From Herbaspirillum robiniae (GTDB lineage: Bacteria; Pseudomonadota; Gammaproteobacteria; Burkholderiales; Burkholderiaceae_D), in assembly GCF_002213415.1 (NCBI RefSeq), contig NZ_NJGU01000001.1, forward strand, positions 620,001 through 684,000: DNA of 64,000 bases, in the 5' to 3' direction. Numbering within the stretch: position 1 is the first letter of the stretch; each line of letters opens with the position of its first letter. Below are positions 54,559-63,682 of this stretch, piece by piece. The position numbers were made by a program, and so were the translations under genes. The notes under the pieces were generated by a model that was given only the letters and a program-made list of their open reading frames with translations, searched no databases and was not told the DNA's origin.

Positions 54559-55761
54559 TCAAGCCGCGCTGCGCAACCCCGCTGCAGGCAGGCTGCGCGC
54601 GGCGGCCAGGTTCTTCTCGTAGAGCGCGGCGATCATGTCCGATTGCGTCAGCATGCCGGCCAGCTTGCCGTCGGCGTCGACCACCGGAATCTGGTGCAAG
54701 CCATCGGCCATGCGCGGCACCAGCTCCAGCACCGGCGTATCCACGCCGGCCGACACCACCGGCCGGCTCATGATCTGCCCCACCACCTCGGGCTTGTCCG
54801 AATGCGAAAACGGCACGCGATGCAACAGCGTGCGCAGCTGCGCCGCCAGGCCCGTGTGCACTTCGACGCCGGCGTGCTCCAGGAAGTCGGTGCGGCTGAC
54901 GATGCCGATCACGTGACGCGCCCGGTCCAGCACCGGCAAGGCACGCAGGCGATGCGCCTGCAGCAGGCGCCAGGCCTCGTCCAGGCTGGTGGCGAACTCC
55001 ACCGCCACGACGTCGCGCGACATCACATCCTGGCAGCGCGTCTCGCCGAAGCGCCGGTGATAGGCGCGCATTTCCGTCTGCAGGAAGATTTCCTCGAGGT
55101 CGTCGCGGCCGATGTCGATCACCTGGTTGTAGTTCTTGAGCACCGCATCCAGGTCTTCGTGCGAAAAGCCCAGGCGGCTGATCGGCAATTCATCGCGGGT
55201 CTGGTGCGGATGCGGGGCGGCGCTTTGCTGGGCGTGCGGATAGCGGCGCCCGGTGGCATTGTTGAAGAACAGCGCGGCCAGCAGCAGCAACACGGAGTTC
55301 AACAGCACCGGCGCCAGCACGAAGGCATAACCCATGTCGTGCACCACCGGCCCGCCCAGCACCGCCGTCAGCGCCACCGCCCCGCTGGGCGGATGGATGC
55401 AGCGCGCCAGGAACATCGCGCCGATGGCCAGCGAAATGGCCACCGCCGCCGCCAGCGCCGGCTCCTGGATCAATTTGGCGCAGCTCACGCCGATCAGCGC
55501 CGAGCACAGGTTGCCGCCGATGATGGACCAGGGCTGGGCCAGCGGGCTGGCCGGTACCGCGAACAGCAGCACGGCCGAGGCACCCATGGGAGCGATCAGC
55601 CAGATGGTGGCGGCCTCGCGCGGCAGGATGGCGTAGCTGGCCAGGCCCGCCAGCAGGATGCCGAACAGGCTGCCGGCGCAGGAGCGCATGCGCTCGAAGC
55701 GGTCGACATTGCTGCGCGGCGGAACGAAACTTTTGAACCACAGCAAGATAGAATCGGACAT
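54559..55761 (-). CDS. HPP-family membrane protein with tandem CBS domains
   Basis: 400 residues: the HPP membrane domain (about 20-170, five to six helices, signature CIHPPSGAVALTAVLGG), a cytoplasmic linker, and two CBS domains (about 245-385, CQDVMSRDVVAV and VVGQIMSRPVVS). HPP proteins include nitrite transporters in plants and cyanobacteria; CBS domains usually bind adenine nucleotides. The start M at 55761 has only a weak site. Divergent from a MarR regulator. Confidence 0.88.
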   Translation of the reverse strand: MSDSILLWFKSFVPPRSNVDRFERMRSCAGSLFGILLAGLASYAILPREAATIWLIAPMGASAVLLFAVPASPLAQPWSIIGGNLCSALIGVSCAKLIQEPALAAAVAISLAIGAMFLARCIHPPSGAVALTAVLGGPVVHDMGYAFVLAPVLLNSVLLLLAALFFNNATGRRYPHAQQSAAPHPHQTRDELPISRLGFSHEDLDAVLKNYNQVIDIGRDDLEEIFLQTEMRAYHRRFGETRCQDVMSRDVVAVEFATSLDEAWRLLQAHRLRALPVLDRARHVIGIVSRTDFLEHAGVEVHTGLAAQLRTLLHRVPFSHSDKPEVVGQIMSRPVVSAGVDTPVLELVPRMADGLHQIPVVDADGKLAGMLTQSDMIAALYEKNLAAARSLPAAGLRSAA

Positions 55762-55931
55762 ATCCGTTTTTCGTGACTTCGACAATTCATTGGACGGCGG
55801 CCGCACATCCCTGCGGCCAGACCGCAATTACATCACAAGATGATATATATGTCCCGACCCGCCGCTGCCGCGGTACCGCTTGATGGCATCCGAACAACCC
55901 CGGTCCTGCCGCACGCCGCCGGCCGCGCCTC
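55762..55931. promoter_or_regulatory. Divergent promoter region of the HPP and marR genes
   Basis: The centre is AT-rich (ACATCACAAGATGATATATATGT) and includes the inverted repeat ATCA-CAAGA-TGAT. This would be a sensible MarR operator, but no half-site is strongly conserved. Confidence 0.4.
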
Positions 55932-56357
55932 ATGAAGAACACCTCCCGCCTGCAAAAGGACGACTTCGAGGCGCTCTCGGAATTCCGCTACCAGTTGCGC
56001 CGCTTCCTGCGATTTTCGGAAGACGCCGCCCAGAGCGAGGGCCTCACGCCGCTGCAATACCTGCTGATGCTGCACATCAAGGGCTTTCCCGACCGCGACT
56101 GGGCCAGCATCAGTGAACTGGCCGAGCGGCTGCAGTCGCAGCACCACGGCGTGGTGGCGCTGGTGACCCGCTGCGTGAAGGCTGGCCTGGTCACCCGCAC
56201 CCCGGACGACCGCGACAAGCGCCTGGTGCAGGTACGCCTGACCGAGCTGGGCGAGCAGTATCTGCATCGGCTGGCGCAGATGCACCGCAACGAGCTTCAA
56301 TCGCTGTCGGGCGTGTTCCAGGTCTCGCACATTTCGGCCTTCAACGACCGCGACTGA
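55932..56357 (+). CDS. MarR-family transcriptional regulator
   Basis: 141 residues of winged-helix fold: helix N1 at the start, LTPLQYLLMLHIKGFP, recognition helix region ELAERLQSQHHGVVALVTRCVKAG and the wing (RTPDDRDKRLVQVRLTELGEQYL). Divergent from the HPP-CBS gene, the probable target. Confidence 0.92.
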   Translation: MKNTSRLQKDDFEALSEFRYQLRRFLRFSEDAAQSEGLTPLQYLLMLHIKGFPDRDWASISELAERLQSQHHGVVALVTRCVKAGLVTRTPDDRDKRLVQVRLTELGEQYLHRLAQMHRNELQSLSGVFQVSHISAFNDRD

Positions 56358-56448
56358 GGGCGCCGGGCGCGGCCTGCGGTTTTCCGCAACTGCCGCGGCC
56401 CCGCCCTCCTGCTATGCTTGCCAACCAGGCCAGCCGAGAAAACCGTCC

Positions 56449-57474
56449 ATGAAAAGAAAACCAGAGACAAGCAGCACCGCCCAGGCGCGCGCGATCACCA
56501 AGGAAGACGTCGCCCGCGCCGCCGGCGTATCGCACATCACGGTCTCGCGCGTGATCAACACGCCGGAAAAGGTCTCGCCGGAAACCCGGGCCAAGGTCGA
56601 ATCCTTCATCGCCAGCATGGGCTACATCCCCAACCTGCTGGCCGGCGGCCTGGCGTCGCGGCGCACCCGCATCGTCGCCGCCATCGTCCCCACCATCAGC
56701 CACTCGATCTTCGCCGAGACCGTGCGCGGCCTGTCTGAGGAGCTGAGCCGGCACGGCTACCAGCTGCTGCTGGGCCAGACCGGCTATTCGGAAGACGCCG
56801 AGACCGCGCTGGTGGAAGCCTTCATCGGCCGTCGCGTGGACGGCCTGGTGCTGACCGGGGTGCAGCACACCGCGCGCACGCGCCAGCGCCTGAAGGCGGC
56901 CGGCATCCCGGTGGTGGAGACCTGGGACCTGACCAAGCGCCCGATCGACATGCTGGCCGGCTTCGACAACCACGACGCCGGGCGCGCCATGGGCGACTAC
57001 CTGTACGGCAAGGGTTATCGCCGCATGGCCTTCGTCGGCGGCGAGGATCCGCGCGGCATGGCGCGCTTTGCCGGCATGCGCGAGGCGCTGCTGGCGCACG
57101 GCGCGGCCGAGCCGGTGCACCTCAAGGTGCCGATGGGATCGTTCCTGCACGCCGGGCGCGAATCGGTGGCCAGGCTGCTGGATCACCATGCCGAGGTCGA
57201 CGCCGCCTTCTTCAGCAATGACGTCATCGCCGCCGGGGCCGCGATGGAATGCGCGCGGCGCGGCGTGGCCGTGCCCGGACGCATCGCCCTGGCCGGATTC
57301 GCCAACCTCGAGATCGCGCCCGAAGTCCTGCCGGCGCTGACCACGGTGCAGATCAGCGCGCACCAGATCGGCCTGACCGCGGCCGACATGCTGCTGGCGC
57401 GTTTCAGCGGCCGCGCCGTGGAGCAGCCGGTATGCGACCTCGGCTACTCCATCCTCGAGCGCGAAAGCACCTGA
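56449..57474 (+). CDS. LacI-family transcriptional regulator
   Basis: 341 residues: N-terminal helix-turn-helix (ITKEDVARAAGVSHITVSRVIN), hinge (NLLAGGLASRRTRIVAAIVP) and a periplasmic-binding-protein-like effector domain. The neighbouring converging cluster (MFS, isomerase, PhyH) has a palindrome at its promoter fitting a LacI site, so this is probably its regulator. A GntR/sugar-acid-type effector is plausible but unproved. Start at ATG 56449. Confidence 0.94.
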   Translation: MKRKPETSSTAQARAITKEDVARAAGVSHITVSRVINTPEKVSPETRAKVESFIASMGYIPNLLAGGLASRRTRIVAAIVPTISHSIFAETVRGLSEELSRHGYQLLLGQTGYSEDAETALVEAFIGRRVDGLVLTGVQHTARTRQRLKAAGIPVVETWDLTKRPIDMLAGFDNHDAGRAMGDYLYGKGYRRMAFVGGEDPRGMARFAGMREALLAHGAAEPVHLKVPMGSFLHAGRESVARLLDHHAEVDAAFFSNDVIAAGAAMECARRGVAVPGRIALAGFANLEIAPEVLPALTTVQISAHQIGLTAADMLLARFSGRAVEQPVCDLGYSILEREST

Positions 57475-57518
57475 AGCGCATCCGCGGCAAATCTGCAGCG
57501 CATGAAGCGCAGCGCAAC

Positions 57519-57552
57519 GAAAAAGGCCGGCAGCGATGCCGGCCTTTTTTCT
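57519..57552. terminator. Bidirectional intrinsic terminator between lacI-type and MFS genes
   Basis: AAAGGCCGGC and GCCGGCCTTT form a 10-bp stem with a six-base loop, flanked by A and T runs. It serves both converging genes. Confidence 0.92.
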
Positions 57553-57567
57553 TTTATGCGGCGCTGG

Positions 57568-58944
57568 CTACTCGTCCTCCTCGTAGACGATGCCGCGCGT
57601 CTCCGGCGCCAGCAGCAACGCCACCAGCGCGACCGCGCCCATGAAGACGATATAGGCGACGATCGGGTAATAGCTGCCGCCGTAGTAGGCCAGAAGCCCC
57701 GTGGCGATCACCGGCGCCATGCCGCCGGTGATGACCGAAGACAGCTCGCGCGCGGTGCAGATGCCGCTCATGCGCATGCGCGGCGGGAACAGCTCGGCGA
57801 AGAAAGCCGCCTGCACCGAAAACATCGGATACAGCCCGAACACGATCAGCAGGATGAAGGCGCCAATGATCATCGGCGTCTCGCGCGTCTCCAGCATCCA
57901 GAAGAACGGCAAGGCACCCAGTATCATCACCAGGATGCCGAGGATATAGACCGGTCGCCGGCCTACCCGGTCCGATAGCGCTCCCCAGAACGGATTGAGC
58001 AAGGCGCCGATGCCCGCCGCGATCAGCACCGCCGTCAGGCCCACGCTGGCCGGCACCTTCAGCTGCGTGGTCAGGTAGGACAGCGCCCACACCTGGAAGA
58101 TGTAGCCGGCGGTGTTCTCCGAAAAGCGCGCGCCGATGGCGATCAGCAAGCTGCGCTTCTGCTCCTGCCACACCGCCTTGACGGGCGCCTTGGCCACCGC
58201 GTTGCGCGCCTTCATCTTCTCGAAGGTGGGCGACTCCTGCACGAACAGGCGGATGTAGATGCCCACGGCCAGGCCGATGGCCGAGAGCAGGAAGGGAATG
58301 CGCCAGCCGTAGCTCATGAAGTCGGCCTCCGGCATCATGCGCACCAGCGCGAAGGCGCCAGCCGACAACACCACGCCCAGCGCCACCCCGACGCCCGGCC
58401 AGCTGGCGTAGTAGCCGCGCTTGCCGGCCGGCGCGTATTCGGCCGACATGGTCACCGCGCCGCCGAACTCGGCGCCGGCGGCAAAGCCCTGCACCAGCCG
58501 CAGCAAGGTCAGCAGGATGGGGGCGGCGATGCCGATGCTGCCATAGGTCGGCAGCACGCCGATCAGGGTGGTCGACAGGCCCATCATCAGCAGCGTCACC
58601 ACCAGCACGTTCTTGCGCCCGATCTTGTCGCCCAGGTGGCCGAACACGAAGCCGCCCAATGGGCGCACCACGAAGCCCAGCGCATACGAGCCGAACGCGG
58701 CCAGCGTCCCCATCATCGGATCGAGCTTGGTGAAGAACAGCACGTTGAAGACGATCGCCGCCGCCGTGCCGTAGAGGAAGAAGTCATACCATTCCAGCGC
58801 CGTGCCGATGACCGACGAGCGCAGCGCCATCCTGCGCGCGCGGATTTCCGCGTCGTCCAGCGCCTCCGCCTGCGAAGGCGCCTGCCCGGCCTGCGGACGG
58901 CCGTGGTCTACCCGGTGGCCCCGGGTGCCTGCGATTGTATTCAT
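57568..58944 (-). CDS. MFS transporter, metabolite:H+ symporter (MHS) family
   Basis: 458 residues and about 12 helices. Family landmarks are YDFFLYGTAAAIVFNVLFF, FGSYALGFVVRPLGGFVFGHLGDKIGRK, and a central loop with FVQESPTFEKMKARN. MHS members take up shikimate, proline, citrate, alpha-ketoglutarate or aromatic acids. Last gene of the LacI-controlled PhyH-isomerase-transporter group. AGGAGAG precedes ATG 58944. Confidence 0.93.
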   Translation of the reverse strand: MNTIAGTRGHRVDHGRPQAGQAPSQAEALDDAEIRARRMALRSSVIGTALEWYDFFLYGTAAAIVFNVLFFTKLDPMMGTLAAFGSYALGFVVRPLGGFVFGHLGDKIGRKNVLVVTLLMMGLSTTLIGVLPTYGSIGIAAPILLTLLRLVQGFAAGAEFGGAVTMSAEYAPAGKRGYYASWPGVGVALGVVLSAGAFALVRMMPEADFMSYGWRIPFLLSAIGLAVGIYIRLFVQESPTFEKMKARNAVAKAPVKAVWQEQKRSLLIAIGARFSENTAGYIFQVWALSYLTTQLKVPASVGLTAVLIAAGIGALLNPFWGALSDRVGRRPVYILGILVMILGALPFFWMLETRETPMIIGAFILLIVFGLYPMFSVQAAFFAELFPPRMRMSGICTARELSSVITGGMAPVIATGLLAYYGGSYYPIVAYIVFMGAVALVALLLAPETRGIVYEEDE

Positions 58945-59117
58945 GTGTCTCTCTCCTGTTGTATGGCGGACCCGTGCGGCGCACGCAGGCGCCGGCCGGC
59001 TGTGTTTTTATGTGTCCGGCAATGGCCTCGCCTTCCTTCGATTGGACTTTCCGACTGCCTGCTGCTCCTTCCTGCCTTGCGTTGTTGCTGCTTGATGAAT
59101 CCGTATCCCAAAGCGAC

Positions 59118-59993
59118 TTAAGCCCGCTTGCGCACCTCGGTCACAGGGGCGGCCGAGAACTCGTGGGCGCAGCGCTGCCACAGCTCGCGCGCCATGCGCA
59201 TCATCTGTTGCGCCTCGATCCAGCGGTCCGACAGCTCGTAGCCGTCGGCCCCGGTCATCGCATATTCGGGCGGGCCGAGTTCGCACAGGAAGCTCAGCGC
59301 CGCGTCCTCGCCGGCGCGCGCCATCCAGGTTTTGAAGCCGTACTCCCACCAGCCCATGAACAGGTCCACCCATTTGCGGTTCTGCGGGAAATCCAGCTGC
59401 AGCTGGATCTGCTCGCGGCTGGCCACGCGGCCGTGGAAGCCCCAGGCGTTGTCGATGATCCGCCGCATCAGCGCATGGTTGGTCTCGTCGATCGGCCAGG
59501 CGAACTCGCGCCCCACCACGTAGTGCGACAGGTCGGCCGTCAGCTTCAGCGCGGGAAAGCGGTCCAGCAGGTGCAGCGTGAAGAACAGGTCGGTGGTCAT
59601 GCGGTCGCGGTGCGTCTCGATGTGCAGCGCGATGCCGGCATCGTCGGCCAGGCGCTGCCAGCCTTCGATGTAGGGAATGCATTCGCGCAGCGTGTAGGGA
59701 CGCACGTCGGCCTGCAGGTTGATGTGGTCGGCGCCCAGGTCCTGCACGTGCTCGATGATGGGCTTGAGGTCGTCGACGCTTTGCGGATAGCACTGCGCCT
59801 GCCAGGTCATGCCGTGCTCGCGCAGGAACCCGGTGACGGCGCGGGCATATTGGTAGTCGAAGAAGCGCACGCCGGCGCCGTCGAAGCCGGCGTCGCGGAT
59901 CATCGCCAGCTTCTGCTCCAGCGTCCACTCCTGCCCGTCGGGACGGCGGCGCTCCATGGCCCACAGCGACTGGTACACGCGAAACGTTTGCAT
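59118..59993 (-). CDS. Sugar-phosphate isomerase/epimerase family protein (xylose isomerase-like TIM barrel)
   Basis: 291 residues of the AP-endonuclease-2/xylose-isomerase-like barrel family. Possible metal ligands are the Glu in IALHIETHRDRMT, Asp and His in KLTADLSHYVVG, and a late Glu in FLCELGPPEYA. Substrate unknown. ATG 59993 is chosen over 60011. Between the PhyH and transporter genes on the minus strand. Confidence 0.9.
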   Translation of the reverse strand: MQTFRVYQSLWAMERRRPDGQEWTLEQKLAMIRDAGFDGAGVRFFDYQYARAVTGFLREHGMTWQAQCYPQSVDDLKPIIEHVQDLGADHINLQADVRPYTLRECIPYIEGWQRLADDAGIALHIETHRDRMTTDLFFTLHLLDRFPALKLTADLSHYVVGREFAWPIDETNHALMRRIIDNAWGFHGRVASREQIQLQLDFPQNRKWVDLFMGWWEYGFKTWMARAGEDAALSFLCELGPPEYAMTGADGYELSDRWIEAQQMMRMARELWQRCAHEFSAAPVTEVRKRA

Positions 59994-60102
59994 GGGGGTT
60001 CGCCTCTGCAAGATGTTCGTCGCCCGCCCGCAGGCGCCGGTTCGGCGCGCATGCGGCGGGATCGTGCCGGGACCGTGGCGGCCCCGAAAGGAAAGGTTCG
60101 GA

Positions 60103-60996
60103 TCAGGTGCTGGCCGCCTGCTGCGGCACCTCCACCTGGTCGAAGAAGCGCTTGCCGCTGGCCGACTGGTTCTCGTAGATCGAGCCCTGGTTCAGCGCGG
60201 GCGGCAGCGGCATGCGCACCGGCGTGTCGCGAAAGCGCGGCACGATGGTCGGCCCGCCTTGCAGCAGCCGACTGTTGAAGTCCTCGAAGTCAGGCACGCC
60301 CATCAGCGGAAAGGCGTCGGCCGCGCAGACCTCGTAGAGCAGGAAGTTGCGCGACATGGTCGAGCGGTTCTGCGCCGAGCCGTGTATCGCGCGCACATGG
60401 TGGAAAGACACCGAGCCGGCGCGGCCGACGATGGGCACGGCGCGCTCCAGGCCCAGCCCCGGCGCATTGGGATCGAGCGCGCCGCAGAACCGGCCGTCGG
60501 CATCGTGGTGGTCGTAGGTCGGCCCCTTGTGCGAGCCCGGCACCACCAACATGGCGCCGTTTTCCAGCGAGGTATCGTCCAGCATCACGCCCACGGCCAG
60601 GATGTCATCGTTGGTGGCGGGATAGAACGCCCAGTCCTGGTGCCATTCCACCGGCGAGCCGAAGCGCGGCGACTTCAGGTTGAGCTTGGAGTTCTGCAGG
60701 CGCAACGCAGGCCCCAGCAAGGCCTCCAGCACCTCCAGCACCGGCTTGGAACGGATGAACTCCTCGAACACCGGATGATTCCGGTGCGGCTGCTTGATGC
60801 GGCGCAGGCGCGGCTCGTCGGCGCTATGGCCCCGCTCCAGGTCGAACACGTCGGTATGACTGCTGACCTTGCGCGACTGCTCCACCCACTGCGCCAACGC
60901 GTCCTTCATGCGCTGGCGCATCAGGTCGTTGAGCAATTCCGGCACCACCAGCCAGCCCTCTTCCCGGTACTGCGCTACCTGTTGCTGCGTGATCAT
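60103..60996 (-). CDS. Phytanoyl-CoA dioxygenase (PhyH) family protein
   Basis: A non-haem Fe(II)/2-oxoglutarate oxygenase of 297 residues. The facial triad is visible: His and Asp in VEWHQDWAFYP and the distal His in IHGSAQNRS, and the Arg of that motif probably binds 2-oxoglutarate. Bacterial members hydroxylate diverse small molecules. AAGGAGAC precedes ATG 60996. First gene of the operon; the operator and promoter lie upstream. Confidence 0.93.
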   Translation of the reverse strand: MITQQQVAQYREEGWLVVPELLNDLMRQRMKDALAQWVEQSRKVSSHTDVFDLERGHSADEPRLRRIKQPHRNHPVFEEFIRSKPVLEVLEALLGPALRLQNSKLNLKSPRFGSPVEWHQDWAFYPATNDDILAVGVMLDDTSLENGAMLVVPGSHKGPTYDHHDADGRFCGALDPNAPGLGLERAVPIVGRAGSVSFHHVRAIHGSAQNRSTMSRNFLLYEVCAADAFPLMGVPDFEDFNSRLLQGGPTIVPRFRDTPVRMPLPPALNQGSIYENQSASGKRFFDQVEVPQQAAST

Positions 60997-61139
60997 GACT
61001 GTCTCCTTTCATGTGCGGCGCCGCTTCGCGCCGGCGGCGCGGGACACCTTGGAATTGCGCCCTTGCGGGGCCATCGGCGAACGCCAAGGCAGCACGAAGC
61101 CGTGGCCGTCAAGTGCCGTTTCGCCCGGTTTCAAAATCA

Positions 61140-61155
61140 ATGTTCGCGCGAACAT
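61140..61155. promoter_or_regulatory. 16-bp perfect palindrome ATGTTCGCGCGAACAT, probable LacI-type operator
   Basis: A perfect palindrome with a central CG, as usual for LacI-family operators. It overlaps the last bases of the -10 element of the PhyH operon promoter and would cover the start site. The LacI-family gene at 56449 is the obvious candidate to bind it. Confidence 0.78.
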
Positions 61156-61182
61156 AATAGGACGCAAAAAAACCGGAGTCAA
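61154..61182 (-). promoter_or_regulatory. Sigma-70 promoter of the PhyH operon
   Basis: On the minus strand TTGACT, a 17-base spacer and TATTAT. The -35 lies inside the terminator stem of the upstream cyclase gene, and the -10 abuts the 16-bp palindrome. Confidence 0.75.
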
Positions 61183-61194
61183 CTCCGGTTTTCA
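61164..61194 (-). terminator. Intrinsic terminator after the GGDEF gene
   Basis: ACCGGAGT and ACTCCGGT pair, and seven T residues follow on the minus strand. The loop and 3' arm also carry the -35 of the next operon. Confidence 0.88.
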
Positions 61195-61230
61195 ACTATC
61201 GCCACAATCGATGCGCGCCTGCCCGGTGGA

Positions 61231-62958
61231 TCAGGCGCTGGTCGCCACCCGGTTGCGCCCCTGCTCCTTGGCGACGTAAAGCGCGGTGTCGGCCAGCTTG
61301 ATCAACTGCTCCAGGCCGCGGCCGTCGACCAGCGCAGCCACGCCGAAGCTGGCGCTGATGCGGATATGCTGGCCGCCGTCGATCTCGAAGTCCTTGTGCG
61401 CCAGCGCGGCGCGCAGCTTCTCGGCCACCGCCTGCGCCTGCGCCAGGTCGGACTCCGGCAACAGCACGATGAACTCCTCGCCGCCATAGCGCGCCAGCAC
61501 ATCGACCTTGCGCAGCAGCTGCGAGGCCGTCTGCGCCACGCCGCGCAGGATGGCGTCGCCTGAAAGGTGGCCGTAGCTGTCGTTGATGCGCTTGAAGTAA
61601 TCGATGTCGAACAACACCACCGACAAGTCGCGCTCGTAGCGCTGGGCCACCGCCATCTGCTGCTCGCCGTAGGAGAAGAACGCCCGGCGGTTCAACAGCC
61701 CGGTCAGGAAGTCGGTATTGGAGGAAGTCTGCAGCTGGGTGATCAGCGCCTCGCGCTCCTTGGCCAGGCTGTTGCGCTCGAGGATGCGCTCCTTGAGCAC
61801 GCGCAGCGCGCGCATCATGCCGCCGATCTCGTCGTCGTACTTGCCCTTGGGGATTTCCTGGTCGAGCTTGCCGTCCACCAGCCCCACCACCAGGTCGGTG
61901 GCGCTCACCAGCGGCCGCACCACGCGCTTGCGGATCATGTACATCAGCAGCTGGAAGAACAGGCAGGCGATGATGGTCAGCCCGATCACCGACGCCAGGA
62001 AATTGCGCGCCTGCACGTTGCGCTGCTCGGCGCGCACCATCATGTCGTCCAGCAGCAGGTCGCGCAGGTCGAGGATGGACTTCATCTGCGGCACATAGCG
62101 CGCGGCCAGCTCGGCCGGGGTGATGCCGTAGTCGCCCGACTTCAGGCCGACCTGCAGCAGGTAGTCGAGGAACTGGAAGCCGTTGTCGAAGTACTGCTTG
62201 TCCATCTCGTCGATGGCGCGCGCGAACTCGGGACGCTTGCTGTACGACGCCAGCTGCGCGCTCACCAGCGAACGCAGCAGCTCGATGCGGCCATAGAGGC
62301 GGCCGATCTCGATGACCTCGTCGGAATTGAGCTTGCGGTGGATGATCAGCGGCGCGGTGAAGCGCGAGCCGATCTGGCCGGCGTATTCACGCAGGCTGGC
62401 GGCGGCGCGCACGCCGGCCAGGCCGTCGCGCAGGTCGGGGTCGGACTGGTCGACGATGCTGGCCAGCTCGGCCGTCAGGCGCACCATGACCGGAATCATG
62501 TCGACCATGCCGTTGACCGCCGACACCACATACAGCGTGGTGCGCTGATCTTCAGGCTGCAGCCCGATGCGGTCGACCGCGGCGCGCGCCGGCCCCAGGG
62601 CCTGCTGCACCGTGCGCAGGCGGTCGAACATCGGAGATTGGCGCAGCGTCGGGTCTTTTTCCAGCGCATCGCGCAGTTGGTCCATGGCGGCGTCGCTGGT
62701 GACGCGGGCCGCCTTGAGCTGCTGGTAGAGCGCGTCGCGCTCGCCCGGCCGCGAGCCCATATAGGCATTGGCCGGCCCCCGCTCGGCGGAGAGCTTTTCC
62801 ATCGCGACCAGGCCGAGGCGGAAATTCCTCAGCGCAGGCACGCTGTTGGCGCCGTTCTGGTAGATGCTCCACTCGATCCATACCAGCGAAATCGCCAACG
62901 CCAGAAACAACATCAGCAGCGCGATGGAAATCAGCCGGAACAGACGATTCAAGGACAT
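61231..62958 (-). CDS. Membrane diguanylate cyclase with NIT-like sensor, HAMP and GGDEF domains
   Basis: 575 residues: membrane helices at about 7-28 and 322-342, a periplasmic helical domain of about 290 residues with SAERGPANAYMGSRPGE near its start, as in nitrate/nitrite-sensing (NIT) domains, a HAMP domain, a short coiled coil, then GGDEF with an active GGEEF and an RxxD inhibitory site (RKVD) five residues before it. ATG 62958 is chosen over a longer frame to 63030. Ligand unknown. Confidence 0.93.
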   Translation of the reverse strand: MSLNRLFRLISIALLMLFLALAISLVWIEWSIYQNGANSVPALRNFRLGLVAMEKLSAERGPANAYMGSRPGERDALYQQLKAARVTSDAAMDQLRDALEKDPTLRQSPMFDRLRTVQQALGPARAAVDRIGLQPEDQRTTLYVVSAVNGMVDMIPVMVRLTAELASIVDQSDPDLRDGLAGVRAAASLREYAGQIGSRFTAPLIIHRKLNSDEVIEIGRLYGRIELLRSLVSAQLASYSKRPEFARAIDEMDKQYFDNGFQFLDYLLQVGLKSGDYGITPAELAARYVPQMKSILDLRDLLLDDMMVRAEQRNVQARNFLASVIGLTIIACLFFQLLMYMIRKRVVRPLVSATDLVVGLVDGKLDQEIPKGKYDDEIGGMMRALRVLKERILERNSLAKEREALITQLQTSSNTDFLTGLLNRRAFFSYGEQQMAVAQRYERDLSVVLFDIDYFKRINDSYGHLSGDAILRGVAQTASQLLRKVDVLARYGGEEFIVLLPESDLAQAQAVAEKLRAALAHKDFEIDGGQHIRISASFGVAALVDGRGLEQLIKLADTALYVAKEQGRNRVATSA

Positions 62959-63226
62959 TTCTTTGGCCCGCTTCGAAGGCTTACGATTTTTTACGAATAT
63001 AACAAGGCCGGTGAACCGGCGGCACAACATCGTCAGCGGGGATGAAAATAAACCACAGCCAATCCCGCAAGGCGGGAAGCCGGTTTGGGGGTCGCACCCG
63101 GATCCGGATACGGCAAAGGCAGTCGGCCCCGCAATCCCCTCCCCTTGAGAATGCGATGCCGCTGTATTTGATTTGTCGTCGACGCCGGCGGCATGCCTGA
63201 TACTTCGCTGTGCATTCCGGCGGACA
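62959..63226. other. Promoter region of the GGDEF gene
   Basis: No gene. On the minus strand TGTTATATT (62996-63004) is a fair extended -10. Just upstream GCCGGTGAACCGGC (63007-63020) is a 14-bp palindrome that could be an operator. Confidence 0.5.
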
Positions 63227-63265
63227 TAAAAATAAGGCCCTGAAAAATTCAGAGCCTTATTCTTG
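63227..63265 (-). terminator. Intrinsic terminator after tRNA-Ser
   Basis: AATAAGGC and GCCTTATT pair with further pairing of CTGA/TCAG inside; TTTTTATG follows on the minus strand. Confidence 0.8.
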
Positions 63266-63286
63266 CCACTACTTTTTTTGAGCTAA

Positions 63287-63377
<91 letters not shown>

Positions 63378-63682
63378 GGTCAACTCGGTCGATTTACTGC
63401 GTGGTGCAGCAAAGACAGCGACTATAGCAGAAGATTTCTGAATAGGGAATATCTCTCGAAAAATTATTTTCCCGACATGCCCCTTCGACATGCATTTCCT
63501 ATCATTTATCGCCGGCTTCTCCCGCTCTGCGGGACGGCGAATGATCCAAAACAATGCAGCCTGTTCTTTTCATGAAAAAACGTACGCCAAAGCCGTTCTT
63601 ATCATCATCTTGTCATAAATGACTTCTAGCATCCGTAAATTATTTTCCGTTCTTTGGAACCATTCATACCGGATTCTGCCAA
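63378..63682. other. Gene-free stretch upstream of the EAL gene
   Basis: AT-rich, no gene. It should hold divergent promoters for tRNA-Ser and the EAL-domain gene; I cannot pick a convincing pair. Confidence 0.5.
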
